Of a stretch of 64,000 nt of DNA, positions 28,989 through 38,627 are shown in pieces (within the stretch, counting starts at the first letter, position 1; each line of letters opens with the position of its first letter). The stretch is from assembly GCF_963693435.1 (NCBI RefSeq), contig NZ_OY856306.1, forward strand, positions 186,001 through 250,000, in the 5' to 3' direction. Source of the DNA: Pasteurella atlantica. Its GTDB lineage: Bacteria; Pseudomonadota; Gammaproteobacteria; Enterobacterales; Pasteurellaceae. The notes beneath the pieces were generated by a model, which worked only from the letters and a program-made list of their open reading frames with translations, searched no databases and was not told the DNA's origin. Made by a program: the position numbers and the translations under genes.

Positions 28989-29176
28989 GTTGAAAACGTG
29001 TTGAATAATATAGATATTACGAAAAGTCGTCAAGAAGAAAAATAAAAAAAATGTCTGTTTGCATTGTTTTTCATCAATCTTCATCTTTATTTATATATAA
29101 TTTTCTCTTTTTAGATAGAAAAACAGGACTAAAAATGGTAATTTAATACACCTATCTTATTGTAGAGAAAAAGAAA

Positions 29177-29950
29177 ATGTTGTTTGTTATTTTAACTATT
29201 ATTACCTATGTAGCGGCGATACTTTGGATTGCGCCCACTATTATAAAAACAAATACAAATAAACCAAATACTACCGTTATTTTGGGTTTCGGAATATTGG
29301 CAGTACTGCTTCATTTTATTACCCTCTCTAATCAACTTTCTACTATGTTTGGATTTAGGCTAACTATAATAAATGTTGTTTCATTTATCTGTTTATTAAT
29401 GAGCCTAATGATGACTTTTGCCATTACAAAATGGAAAACAAGTTTATTACCTTTGTTGGTCATTTATATTTTAAGTATTGTGAGTGTCGCACTTTCAGGT
29501 TTTATTATAGGAGAGACTGCAAAATATTTTTCTCAAAATATAAGTTTATTATTTCATATCTCAATTGCAATGCTTTCCTATGCAATGTTTTTTATTGCAT
29601 TGCTTTATGTATTTCAATTGAAATGGATTGATATTAAATTAAAAAATAAACAGCTCTCTTTTAATTCGCATTTACCCCCATTGATGACCGTTGAGCGACA
29701 TCTATTTTCTTTGACGTTTATCGCCCAAGTTTTATTAACTCTCACGTTGATTACAGGTATAATTTATTTACCACAAGTTTTCTCAAATACTCAAATACAT
29801 AAAACAGTATTTTCTTTTATGGCTTGGATTATTTATGCTATTTTACTTTTTGGACAATGGAAGTTACATTGGCGAGGAAAACGAGTGCTAATTTATTCAA
29901 TTTCAGGTATGATCTTACTTACTGTAGGCTATTTCGGAAGTCGAATATAG
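29177..29950 (+). CDS. ypjD: inner-membrane CcsA/HemX-family protein, YpjD-type
   Basis: A 257-residue integral membrane protein with about eight hydrophobic segments. The segment spacing, the HFITLSNQL and HISIAMLSYAMF stretches with conserved histidines and a C-terminal histidine (KLHWRGKR) fit the cytochrome-c-assembly-like (CcsA/HemX) family, of which E. coli YpjD is a member. The exact role of YpjD is not settled. It is followed by a CorB/YfjD-type gene, the same pair order as in E. coli, which supports the call. Confidence 0.75.
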   Translation: MLFVILTIITYVAAILWIAPTIIKTNTNKPNTTVILGFGILAVLLHFITLSNQLSTMFGFRLTIINVVSFICLLMSLMMTFAITKWKTSLLPLLVIYILSIVSVALSGFIIGETAKYFSQNISLLFHISIAMLSYAMFFIALLYVFQLKWIDIKLKNKQLSFNSHLPPLMTVERHLFSLTFIAQVLLTLTLITGIIYLPQVFSNTQIHKTVFSFMAWIIYAILLFGQWKLHWRGKRVLIYSISGMILLTVGYFGSRI

Positions 29951-30071
29951 CTACCAAATAAATGTTTAGGTAAGCGGTCACATTATTATAAAATTTTGCA
30001 AAAACTCAATTATTAAAAATAATAAAAATATGTTACCACTTGATGATATAACTAATATAGGATTTTAAATT

Positions 30072-31337
30072 TTGGAAACCATACCCTTGAGTACGCTTTT
30101 TATTACTCTTGTGCTACTACTTTTTCTTTCTGCATTCTTTTCAAGTTCTGAAACTGCGTTAATGTCACTTAACCGCTATAAAATGCGAAATCTTGTTGAA
30201 AAAGGACATAAAGCCGCTATCCAAACTGAAAAATTACTTGAAAAAACAGACATTCTACTAAGTTTAATTTTAATCTGTAATAATCTTGTCAATATCGTTG
30301 CTTCTGCCATTGCTACTATGATTGGAATGCGTTTGTCTGGTGATGCAGGCGTCGCTATTGCAACAGGATTGCTTACCCTTGTAATGCTTGTTTTTGCAGA
30401 AATTTTACCTAAAACCATTGCTGCAATTTATCCTGAAAAAGTCGGTTTCACTGCAAGTTATGTTTTAACACCACTAAAAAAAATACTTACACCATTGATT
30501 TTTTTAATGAACATTATTATTAGCTCTTTAATGAAATTAATGCGAATTAAATCGGGGGAAAAAACAGGATTAAGTGCTGAAGAATTGCGTAGTGTAGTAT
30601 TAGAAGCGGGCAAATATATTCCTACAGAGCACCAAGATATGCTGGTTTCAATTCTTGATTTAGAAAAAGCGACGGTTGATGATGTAATGGTGCCACGTAA
30701 TGATATTGATGGCATTAATATTGATGATGATTGGAAGTCTATTATACGTCAGCTTAAAGGTGCGGCTCACGGACGCATTGTGATTTATAAAGAAAGCATT
30801 GATGATAATGTATTGGGAATGCTCCGAGTTCGAGAAGTGTTTCGTTTTATGCTTGAAAAAAATGAATTTAGTAAAGAAACGTTAGTACGAGCATTGGATA
30901 ATACGTATTTTATTCCCGAAGGCACACCACTAACGGCACAACTTATTAATTTCAAGGCAAACAAAGAGCGTATTGGATTAGTGGTTGATGAATATGGTGA
31001 TATTAAAGGCTTAATTACTCTTGAAGATATTTTAGAAGAAATTATTGGTGAATTTACCACCTCAACTTCACCGACTCTTGAGCAAGAAGTAAAACCACAA
31101 TTAGATGGTTCAGTTATTATTGAAGGGTCAGCGAATTTACGTGATTTAAATAAACTCTTTAAGTGGAACTTGCCCGCTGAAGATATTAGAACCTTTAATG
31201 GTTTGATTATGGAACACCTAGAAAACATCCCAGATGAAGATACGCAATTTACTTTCTATAACTTGAAAGTCACTGTATTGGAAGTTGCTGATAATATGGT
31301 TAAGCAAGCAAGGGTTGAAACATTGTCGAAATCATAA
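30072..31337 (+). CDS. corB: CNNM/CorB-family membrane protein with DUF21 and CBS domains
   Basis: A 421-residue protein with an N-terminal DUF21 membrane domain (residues 1-170, FFSSSETALMSLNRYKM motif), two CBS domains (about 190-320, VMVPRND ... GLITLEDILEEIIGEF) and a C-terminal CorC/HlyC domain. The family is linked to magnesium transport or resistance (CorB/YfjD, related to CNNM). The TTG start at 30072 follows AGGATTTT at a reasonable distance. Downstream of ypjD with a full uptake sequence between them (29968-29998). Confidence 0.88.
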   Translation: METIPLSTLFITLVLLLFLSAFFSSSETALMSLNRYKMRNLVEKGHKAAIQTEKLLEKTDILLSLILICNNLVNIVASAIATMIGMRLSGDAGVAIATGLLTLVMLVFAEILPKTIAAIYPEKVGFTASYVLTPLKKILTPLIFLMNIIISSLMKLMRIKSGEKTGLSAEELRSVVLEAGKYIPTEHQDMLVSILDLEKATVDDVMVPRNDIDGINIDDDWKSIIRQLKGAAHGRIVIYKESIDDNVLGMLRVREVFRFMLEKNEFSKETLVRALDNTYFIPEGTPLTAQLINFKANKERIGLVVDEYGDIKGLITLEDILEEIIGEFTTSTSPTLEQEVKPQLDGSVIIEGSANLRDLNKLFKWNLPAEDIRTFNGLIMEHLENIPDEDTQFTFYNLKVTVLEVADNMVKQARVETLSKS

Positions 31338-31353
31338 AATAGAGAGGTTATGT

Positions 31354-31785
31354 ATGAAATTATTAAGAGCATTCTTAATCGCTTTAGATGCTCATAAAGG
31401 GCAGTTTGATAAAGCTGGAAAACCATATATAACCCATCCAATTAGGGTAATGTTTGGGGTTAAAGGATACAAAAAAAAGATTGTTGCATTGTTACACGAT
31501 GTTGTTGAAGACAGTGATTATACTTTGACGAATTTAGAAAACTATTTTGATAAAGACATTATAAAAGCCATCGATCTTGTCACTAAAAAAGAGGCTCAAG
31601 AGTACAGTGAATACCTTTCACAACTTAAAGAAAATGAAATGTCAAAAGCGGTAAAACTCAGTGATTTAAGGGATAATATGAATCTTAAACGAATTAAAAA
31701 TATTACTCAAAAAGATTTAAACCGTTTAGAAAAATACAAAAAAGCGACAGCATATCTAGAGGGAAAAACAGCCACCCCACCTTAA
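31354..31785 (+). CDS. stand-alone HD-domain protein, small alarmone hydrolase-like
   Basis: A 143-residue protein made only of an HD domain. It has the metal-site motifs of the SpoT/Mesh1 hydrolase domain: AHKGQFDKAGKPYITHP (residues 14-30), LLHDVVED (about 46-53) and KLSDLRDNMN (about 98-107). Proteins of this shape (SAH, Mesh1-type) remove the 3' diphosphate of (p)ppGpp. The ATG at 31354 follows AGAGAGG 16 bases after corB, so it belongs to that transcript; the longer upstream open frame lies inside corB. The substrate is inferred from the motifs only. Confidence 0.75.
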   Translation: MKLLRAFLIALDAHKGQFDKAGKPYITHPIRVMFGVKGYKKKIVALLHDVVEDSDYTLTNLENYFDKDIIKAIDLVTKKEAQEYSEYLSQLKENEMSKAVKLSDLRDNMNLKRIKNITQKDLNRLEKYKKATAYLEGKTATPP

Positions 31786-31883
31786 GGAGTCCGTATTTGG
31801 CACACGATTTCCAATTAACGAACTTTTTACATTAAATTTGCAAAAAATAGTTTACATCATACCGCTATGATAACTACCCTGTA

Positions 31884-32240
31884 TTAAAAAAATAAAATAA
31901 TTACCCAAACAATTCCACAGGTGACCATTGCCATAAACACAGCAGCGGATCCCATATCTTTAGCTCGTCCTGATAGTTCGTGATACTCTTTGCCAACACG
32001 ATCAACGATTGCTTCTAAACCACTATTGAGCAATTCAATCACAAAAACCATTAATACTGAAGCAACAAGTAATGCAATTTCTATATTTGTATTACCTAAA
32101 ATAAATGCTAAGGGAAGCATTATAAGTGCAGCGCCTATTTCGTGGCGAAATCCCGCTTCATATTTAAATGCAGCTTTTAAACCTTGAATAGAGTAGCCAG
32201 CAGCTTTAAAAAAATGAGTTAATCCAGTATATTTTTGCAT
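31884..32240 (-). CDS. dgkA: diacylglycerol kinase
   Basis: Small trimeric membrane enzyme that phosphorylates diacylglycerol left over from membrane-derived glycan or lipid A modification, returning it to phospholipid synthesis. The 118-residue protein has three membrane segments and the active-site motif ELLNSGLEAIVDRV near residue 69 with a following KDMGSAA. Single gene, divergent from accB. Confidence 0.93.
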   Translation of the reverse strand: MQKYTGLTHFFKAAGYSIQGLKAAFKYEAGFRHEIGAALIMLPLAFILGNTNIEIALLVASVLMVFVIELLNSGLEAIVDRVGKEYHELSGRAKDMGSAAVFMAMVTCGIVWVIILFF

Positions 32241-32576
32241 AGTTATCCTTAAGTTTGTTGCTAATGAGTAAAAAATGCTATTATAGTCTATTCAATAATG
32301 GTAGCCAAATACAAATAAGTTTTACTAAAATGAGGCGATATGATCTTTGTAAAAATTTGCAAAATTTTTATAAAAAATTGCCTTAATTAGGAGAAACTGC
32401 TACGATCAGTCACGAAATTGTGATAATTTCGGTTAAATTTATAAAAAAATTATCGCAAACTAGGTTAATTTCAGGTAACCTTACGAAACTTTATTTTACA
32501 CCCCATTTTTCCTTAATTGTTATTAATGTGAAGTGGTGTTTTTATTTTCAATTTAACTTAAACGGATCTCATTATA
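32241..32576. other. 336-bp dgkA-accB intergenic region
   Basis: Contains no open frame that looks real. It holds an uptake-type tract without a perfect core (TTTGCAAAATTTTT near 32357), the dgkA promoter side and a long AT-rich leader for accB that ends with ACGGA as ribosome site. A long accBC leader is normal in Proteobacteria; I could not define the promoter. Confidence 0.5.
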
Positions 32577-33038
32577 ATGGATATTCGCAAAATCAAAAAA
32601 CTTATAGAGCTTGTTGAAGCATCAGGTATTACAGAACTAGAAGTATCTGAAGAAGATGGTTCAGTACGCATTAGTCGTGGTGTTGCACAAACTATATCAC
32701 AACCTCAACAATATATTAATACTCAAACAATTGAAGTACCTACGGAAAAAACGGAGATATCCCAAGAAAGCACGGTTACTAGTGTTCAACCAGAAACTGT
32801 ATCTGGTCATACTATTGCATCCCCGATGGTAGGAACTTTCTATCGTAGCCCAAGCCCTGAAGCCCAGCCATTTATAGAAGTTGGACAAAGTGTGAATGTA
32901 GGTGATGCACTTTGTATTGTAGAAGCAATGAAAATGATGAATAAAATTGAATCAGATAAAGCGGGTGTAGTAAAAGCTATTTTAGTAAATGATGGTGATG
33001 CGGTTGAATTTGATCAGCCACTTATTGTTATTGAATAA
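32577..33038 (+). CDS. accB: biotin carboxyl carrier protein of acetyl-CoA carboxylase
   Basis: Carries carboxybiotin between the AccC and AccAD halves of acetyl-CoA carboxylase, the first step of fatty acid synthesis. The 153-residue product has an N-terminal helix region, a variable linker (residues 40-80) and the biotinyl domain with EAMKMMN, whose first lysine takes biotin (about residue 119). Followed after 16 bases by accC in the conserved accBC operon. Confidence 0.97.
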   Translation: MDIRKIKKLIELVEASGITELEVSEEDGSVRISRGVAQTISQPQQYINTQTIEVPTEKTEISQESTVTSVQPETVSGHTIASPMVGTFYRSPSPEAQPFIEVGQSVNVGDALCIVEAMKMMNKIESDKAGVVKAILVNDGDAVEFDQPLIVIE

Positions 33039-33054
33039 TCATTAGGATATACAA

Positions 33055-34398
33055 ATGTTAAAAAAAGTTGTTATTGCTAATCGTGGCGAAATTGCATTGC
33101 GTATTTTACGGGCATGTAAAGAATTAGATATTCAAACGGTTGCCGTACACTCTACAGCAGATAGAGAATTAAAGCACGTACGTCTGGCTGATGAAACAAT
33201 TTGTATTGGTCCAGCGTCATCTGTAAAAAGCTACTTAAATATCCCTGCTATTATTGCTGCCGCGGAAGTAACAGGAGCGGATGCTATTCACCCTGGCTAT
33301 GGGTTTTTATCTGAAAATGCAGACTTTGCAGAGCAAGTGGAACGTTCAGGTTTCTCTTTTATAGGACCATCTGCAGATGTTATTCGTTTAATGGGAGACA
33401 AAGTATCTGCTATTAGATCGATGAAAAAGGCGGGCATTCCTTGTGTACCAGGTTCTAATGGTTCAGTGGGTGATGATATTGTTAAAAATAAGAAAATAGC
33501 TAATGAGATTGGTTATCCTATTATTATTAAAGCCTCTGGTGGAGGTGGTGGTCGAGGAATGCGTGTTGTTCGCAATGAAGAGTATCTAGCTGAATCCATT
33601 GCAATGACAAAATCAGAAGCCAGATCCGCTTTTAATAATGATATGGTTTATATGGAAAAATATCTTGAGAACCCTCGTCATATCGAAGTACAGGTATTAG
33701 CTGATACTCACGGTAATGCTATTTATTTAGCTGAGCGTGATTGTTCAATGCAGCGTCGCCATCAAAAAGTATTGGAAGAAGCACCCGCACCAGGGATTTC
33801 AGAGGAACTGCGTCGATTTATTGGTGAGCGTTGTGCAAATGCTTGTCTTGAAATTGGTTATCGTGGGGCTGGAACATTTGAGTTTTTATATGAAAATGGT
33901 GAATTTTATTTCATTGAGATGAATACTCGAATTCAAGTAGAACATCCTGTCACTGAAATGATTACAGGTATTGACCTAGTGAAAGAGCAGTTACGTATTG
34001 CTTCAGGTTTACCTTTATCCGTTACTCAAGAGCAAGTTAAAGTAAGAGGTCATTCTGTTGAGTGCAGAATTAATGCTGAAGATCCAAGTAGTTTTTTACC
34101 ATCACCAGGGAAAATTACTCGTCTTCACGTACCTGGTGGATTAGGTGTTCGCTGGGATTCCTACATTTATGCTAATTATACTGTTCCTCCTTATTATGAC
34201 TCAATGATTGCAAAACTTATTACGTATGGCGAAACAAGAGACATTGCTATTCGTAGAATGGAAATTGCACTTTCAGAAACCATTATAAATGGAATAAAGA
34301 CAAATATTCCATTACATCAAAACATATTAAGTGATAAAAACTTTCTTCAAGGCGGAATGAACATCCATTACCTTGAAGAAAAACTTGGAATTAAATAA
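33055..34398 (+). CDS. accC: biotin carboxylase subunit of acetyl-CoA carboxylase
   Basis: ATP-grasp enzyme that carboxylates biotin on AccB with bicarbonate. The 447-residue protein has the N-terminal [16 protein letters not shown], the glycine-rich loop [12 protein letters not shown] near residue 160, and [16 protein letters not shown] near residue 288. Usual length for the family. It is the last gene of accBC. Confidence 0.97.
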   Translation: MLKKVVIANRGEIALRILRACKELDIQTVAVHSTADRELKHVRLADETICIGPASSVKSYLNIPAIIAAAEVTGADAIHPGYGFLSENADFAEQVERSGFSFIGPSADVIRLMGDKVSAIRSMKKAGIPCVPGSNGSVGDDIVKNKKIANEIGYPIIIKASGGGGGRGMRVVRNEEYLAESIAMTKSEARSAFNNDMVYMEKYLENPRHIEVQVLADTHGNAIYLAERDCSMQRRHQKVLEEAPAPGISEELRRFIGERCANACLEIGYRGAGTFEFLYENGEFYFIEMNTRIQVEHPVTEMITGIDLVKEQLRIASGLPLSVTQEQVKVRGHSVECRINAEDPSSFLPSPGKITRLHVPGGLGVRWDSYIYANYTVPPYYDSMIAKLITYGETRDIAIRRMEIALSETIINGIKTNIPLHQNILSDKNFLQGGMNIHYLEEKLGIK

Positions 34399-34568
34399 TT
34401 ATTTAAGTTTTTTTTCATAAAAAACTCAATTGTTGAGTACAAACAACATTTTTAATGTAGAGTTAATTTTGTAAGTAATTGATCGATCGAGCTATGTGTA
34501 ACTTATACAACTATTTTGGTTATAAAAAGCACAATTTTATGAAAAGTATTTTTTTTTAGTTTTTTTTA

Positions 34569-34600
34569 TTGTACAATGAAAGTTGTATTTTGCTTATAAT
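34569..34600 (+). promoter_or_regulatory. likely ompA promoter
   Basis: A perfect TATAAT (34595-34600) lies 78 bases before the ompA ATG in very AT-rich DNA. The -35 is unclear: TTGTAC at 34569 gives a spacer of 20. The ompA leader after it is about 70 bases long with an AGAGGA ribosome site. Confidence 0.45.
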
Positions 34601-34677
34601 GTAATGTACAATGTGGCAAAGATAACAAAGAATCAATAAAGATTCTAAACATAATAGTTTTTATAGAGGAAAACAAT

Positions 34678-35775
34678 ATGAAAAAATCAGTAATTGCATT
34701 AGCTATTTCTAGCTTAGCATTAGCAAGCGTTGCTCAAGCAGCACCACAAGCACAAACTTTTTATGTGGGTGCTAAAGCAGGTTGGGCATCATTTCATGAT
34801 GGTTTAAATGATAACAAGATCAAAGATACATTTGGTAAAGACTACGGTTTTTATAAAAACTCTGTAGCTTACGGTGTTTTTGGTGGTTATCAAATTCTTA
34901 ATAATGGTAAATTTGGTTTAGCGACTGAATTAGCTTATGATGATTTTGGTTCTGCAAAATTACGTTATTCTGGCGTTAAGAAAGATGGTGAAACAGTAGC
35001 TAAAATGAAAAACCGTGGTCCTGTTTTAAGCTTAAAAGGTAGCTATCAGGTTCTTAACGGTTTAGATGTTTATGGTCGTGTTGGTGCTGCATTAGTACGT
35101 ACAGACTATAACTTTAAAGATAATCAATTGGCTGGTAATACTCAACCAGGTCAACGTTCATCACACGTTTCAGCAGTATTTGCAACTGGTTTAGAATATA
35201 ACTTACCATCATTACCTCAATTAGCAACTCGTTTAGAGTATCAATGGGTTAACAGTGTTGGACGTTTTGAAAATAAAGATGGTTCACGAGTTGATTTCCG
35301 TCCAGACATCGGTTCAGTTAGCTTAGGTATTTCTTATCGTTTTGGTCAGGTTAAAGCTCCTAAAGCCGCTAAAGTGGTAACTAAGAACTTTGCATTTAGT
35401 TCAGATGTGTTATTTGCATTTAGTAAAGCAAGCTTAAAACCTGCAGCATCTAAAGTATTAGATTCAGCAAATGCTGAAATCAATGCATTAGGTTTAGAAA
35501 CTCCAGCAGTTAAAGTAAGTGGTTATGCTGACCGTATTGGTTCTGAAAAATCTAATATGCATTTATCACAACGTCGTGCTGAAACAGTAGCAAACTACTT
35601 AGTATCTAAAGGTGTTCAACCTGCAAATATTACAGCAGTTGGTTATGGTGAAACAAACCCAGCAACTGGTAATACTTGTGATAAAGTAAAAGGTCGTAAA
35701 GCATTAATTTCTTGTTTAGCACCTGATCGTCGTGTTGAAGTTCGAGTTCAAGGCGTTAAAAAAATTACTATGTAA
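34678..35775 (+). CDS. ompA: OmpA-family outer membrane protein (P5-like)
   Basis: Major outer membrane protein linking the outer membrane to peptidoglycan. The 365-residue product has a 21-residue signal peptide ending VAQA-AP, an eight-stranded N-terminal beta barrel (residues 22-225, ending GISYRFG), a short alanine-lysine linker, and a C-terminal OmpA domain (VKVSGYADRIGSEKSNMHLSQRRAETVANYL, residues about 280-310) with a cysteine pair CDKVKGRKALISC. The P5 proteins of Pasteurellaceae have exposed, variable loops. Single gene with a strong terminator. Confidence 0.95.
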   Translation: MKKSVIALAISSLALASVAQAAPQAQTFYVGAKAGWASFHDGLNDNKIKDTFGKDYGFYKNSVAYGVFGGYQILNNGKFGLATELAYDDFGSAKLRYSGVKKDGETVAKMKNRGPVLSLKGSYQVLNGLDVYGRVGAALVRTDYNFKDNQLAGNTQPGQRSSHVSAVFATGLEYNLPSLPQLATRLEYQWVNSVGRFENKDGSRVDFRPDIGSVSLGISYRFGQVKAPKAAKVVTKNFAFSSDVLFAFSKASLKPAASKVLDSANAEINALGLETPAVKVSGYADRIGSEKSNMHLSQRRAETVANYLVSKGVQPANITAVGYGETNPATGNTCDKVKGRKALISCLAPDRRVEVRVQGVKKITM

Positions 35776-35796
35776 TTAGTATTTTTAAGAATAACA

Positions 35797-35824
35797 AAAA
35801 AGCCCATATTAGTGGGCTTTTTTA
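35797..35824. terminator. bidirectional terminator between ompA and menB
   Basis: AAAAAGCCC (35796-35804) and GGGCTTTTTT (35813-35822) form a stem with an 8-base loop and A/T tracts on both sides, serving the two convergent genes. Confidence 0.9.
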
Positions 35825-35847
35825 TTGGTAGTAACAAACTATTAAAT

Positions 35848-36705
35848 TTAAGGGTTACGTTTAAATTTATTAAAGTCGGGTTGACGTTTTTCATTAAATG
35901 CATTACGCCCTTCTTGTCCTTCTTCTGTCATATAAAATAACATCGTGGCATTGCCAGCAAGTTCTTGTAAGCCAGATTGACCATCACAGTCTGCATTTAG
36001 AGCTGCTTTTAAGCAACGTAACGCAATTGGACTGTTACGTAGTATTTCACGACACCATTTTACGGTTTCTTTTTCCAATTCGCTATACGGAACAACAGTA
36101 TTGACTAATCCCATTTCTAATGCTTCTTGTGCATTATATTGACGACATAAAAACCAAATCTCACGGGCTTTTTTCTGCCCAACAATACGAGCCATATAGC
36201 TAGCTCCCCAGCCACCATCGAATGACCCTACTTTTGGTCCCGTTTGACCGAAAATAGCATTTTCAGCGGCAATAGTTAGATCACACATCATATGTAATAC
36301 GTGACCACCTCCAATAGAATAGCCTGCAACCATTGCAACAACTGGTTTTGGACAAGTACGAATATCACGTTGGAAATCAAGTACGTTTAAATGATGTACA
36401 CCACTATCATCTTTGTAGCCACCGTAGTCTCCACGTACTTTTTGATCACCACCTGAACAGAATGCTTTTTCACCTTGACCAGTGAGTATGATCACTCCTA
36501 TTTTTTCATCAAAGCGGGCATCTGCAAAAGCTTGAATCATCTCTTTGACCGTTTGTGGTCGAAAAGCATTACGGACTTCAGGACGGTTAATCGTAATTTT
36601 GGCAATTCCATCCGTTGATTTGTGATATAAAATATCAGTATAGTTTTTACTATAATCTTGCCATTCTATTGGTGCATAAAGTACATCATCATTTGGATTT
36701 TGCAT
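35848..36705 (-). CDS. menB: 1,4-dihydroxy-2-naphthoyl-CoA synthase
   Basis: Closes the second ring in menaquinone synthesis, converting o-succinylbenzoyl-CoA to dihydroxynaphthoyl-CoA. The 285-residue protein is a crotonase-fold enzyme with [20 protein letters not shown] (residues 84-103), [15 protein letters not shown] (near 122) and [17 protein letters not shown] (near 162), which are diagnostic for MenB. Other men genes are not adjacent. ATG at 36705. Confidence 0.96.
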   Translation of the reverse strand: MQNPNDDVLYAPIEWQDYSKNYTDILYHKSTDGIAKITINRPEVRNAFRPQTVKEMIQAFADARFDEKIGVIILTGQGEKAFCSGGDQKVRGDYGGYKDDSGVHHLNVLDFQRDIRTCPKPVVAMVAGYSIGGGHVLHMMCDLTIAAENAIFGQTGPKVGSFDGGWGASYMARIVGQKKAREIWFLCRQYNAQEALEMGLVNTVVPYSELEKETVKWCREILRNSPIALRCLKAALNADCDGQSGLQELAGNATMLFYMTEEGQEGRNAFNEKRQPDFNKFKRNP

Positions 36706-36950
36706 AATTATTCCTTATTTTGTTAAAAGTGAAAGAATTATAACGGAATTTTGCTTTTTTAACGATAGTCTAAATAATAAGGGATTTTATCTATAAAAGA
36801 ATTATATATCTAATAAAAGTGGCTTTATATTAAATGAGATTCATCTTATTGGCAATATTTGAATAATTTTAGTAAATATAATTGCATTTTGATTATTTTT
36901 ATTTAAAATAAAATAACTAAATTAAAGAATAATCAATTTGGAGATAAAAA

Positions 36951-38534
36951 ATGTGTGGTTTTGTATATTCATCAGCAAAAGAGATGAGTGAAGTATTTAA
37001 GAAAAGTTATGATTCAACTTTCCATCGTGGTCCTGATCATCAAAGTATCAGTGTTGATGATGGAGGAATTTGGGGATTTCACCGTTTATCTATTATGGAT
37101 ATGACCAATAATGGTAACCAGCCATTTGAACATAATGGTGTAAAATTAATGTGTAATGGTGAAATATATAACTTTGAATATTTAACTGAAATTTTAAAAG
37201 ATACCTATAATTTCCATTCACACAGTGACTGTGAAGTATTAATTCCACTTTATGAACACGTAGGCATTGATGTAATGATGAAAATGCTTGATGCTGAATT
37301 TGCACTGGTAATGTTTGATCATAAAACAGGTGAAGTTATGGCTGGTCGTGATCCTATGGGTATCCGTCCACTATTTTATGGTTACGATAAAGAAACAGGT
37401 GCGATTGCTTTTGCGTCAGAAGCGAAGGGTTTAATTTCATTTTGTCGTGATGTTGTGCCATTCCCTCCAGGTCATTATTATAAAGCGGGTAAGTTTGTTT
37501 GTTATAACGATATTGCTGATCCAAAAGTGATTATCGATCAAGATGTTGAAACTATTGCAAAAAATTTAAAAGAAAAATTAGAAGCAGCGGTAATTAAGCG
37601 TTTACACGCCGATGCACCATTAGGCTTTTTATTAAGTGGTGGATTAGATTCGTCATTAGTGTGTGCGATTGCTCAAAAACATTTAGATAAACCAATTCGT
37701 ACCTTTGCTGTAGGAATGGAAACGGATCCTATTGATTTAAAATATGCTAAAGAAGTGGCAGATTTTTTAGGTTGTGAACATACTGAAGTGATTATGACTA
37801 AAGAAGATGTGTTAGAAGCATTAGAAACAGTAATTTGGCACTTAGAAACTTGGGATATTACGACAGTTCGTGCAAGTATGGGAATGTACCTAATTTGTAA
37901 ATATATCCGTGAAAATACTGACTTAAAAGTGCTTTTAACGGGCGAAGTGAGTGATGAAATCTTTGGGTATAAATATACGGATTTTGCTCCAACACCTGCC
38001 GAATTCCAAAAAGAATCACAAAAGCGTATTCGTGAATTGTATATGTATGATGTATTGCGTGCGGATCGTTGTTTAGCTGCAAATTCATTAGAAGCTCGTG
38101 TACCATTTAGTGATATTGATTTTGTAGATTACGCAATGAGTATTAACCCAGAGCGTAAAATGAATAAATACGGTAAAGGGAAATACTTATTACGCCGAGC
38201 ATTTGAGGGCTTAGATTATTTACCAGATAGTATTTTATACCGTGAAAAAGCCGCATTTTCCGATGCTGTTGGTCACTCAATGGTGGATCATTTAAAAGAA
38301 TTTGCAGAAAGTAAATATTCTGATGAAGATCTAGAAAATGCTAAACAAAAATATTTACACGGCACACCATTTACCAAAGAAAGCTTGCTTTATCGTGATA
38401 TTTTTGAAAAGTTCTATCCAGATCAAGCAGAGTGGATTAAAGATTTCTGGATGCCGAATAAAGAGTGGGAAGGCTGTAATGTTAACGATCCATCAGCACG
38501 AGTTCTTAAAAACTATGGAGATAGTGGCAAGTAA
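36951..38534 (+). CDS. asnB: glutamine-hydrolysing asparagine synthetase
   Basis: Makes asparagine from aspartate, ATP and glutamine. The 527-residue protein begins MCGF, so Cys2 becomes the N-terminal nucleophile of the glutaminase domain (residues 2-180, with RGPDHQS and NGEIYN), and then has the synthetase domain with the PP-loop LSGGLDSS near residue 228. It is slightly shorter than E. coli AsnB but complete. GGAGA ribosome site. Single gene closed by a strong terminator. Confidence 0.95.
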   Translation: MCGFVYSSAKEMSEVFKKSYDSTFHRGPDHQSISVDDGGIWGFHRLSIMDMTNNGNQPFEHNGVKLMCNGEIYNFEYLTEILKDTYNFHSHSDCEVLIPLYEHVGIDVMMKMLDAEFALVMFDHKTGEVMAGRDPMGIRPLFYGYDKETGAIAFASEAKGLISFCRDVVPFPPGHYYKAGKFVCYNDIADPKVIIDQDVETIAKNLKEKLEAAVIKRLHADAPLGFLLSGGLDSSLVCAIAQKHLDKPIRTFAVGMETDPIDLKYAKEVADFLGCEHTEVIMTKEDVLEALETVIWHLETWDITTVRASMGMYLICKYIRENTDLKVLLTGEVSDEIFGYKYTDFAPTPAEFQKESQKRIRELYMYDVLRADRCLAANSLEARVPFSDIDFVDYAMSINPERKMNKYGKGKYLLRRAFEGLDYLPDSILYREKAAFSDAVGHSMVDHLKEFAESKYSDEDLENAKQKYLHGTPFTKESLLYRDIFEKFYPDQAEWIKDFWMPNKEWEGCNVNDPSARVLKNYGDSGK

Positions 38535-38560
38535 GCGGTTAGATTTTTATTAAAATTTAC

Positions 38561-38595
38561 AAAAAAGTGAGCATCTTAATGTTGCTCACTTTTTT
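38561..38595. terminator. bidirectional terminator between asnB and the SulP gene
   Basis: AAAAAAGTGAGC (38561-38572) pairs with GCTCACTTTTTT (38584-38595), with an 11-base loop. A uptake-sequence core (taagcggtta, 38532-38541) overlaps the asnB stop just upstream. Confidence 0.9.
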
Positions 38596-38627
38596 AGTTG
38601 TAAATTTTTGGATATTTTTTCAAATTA

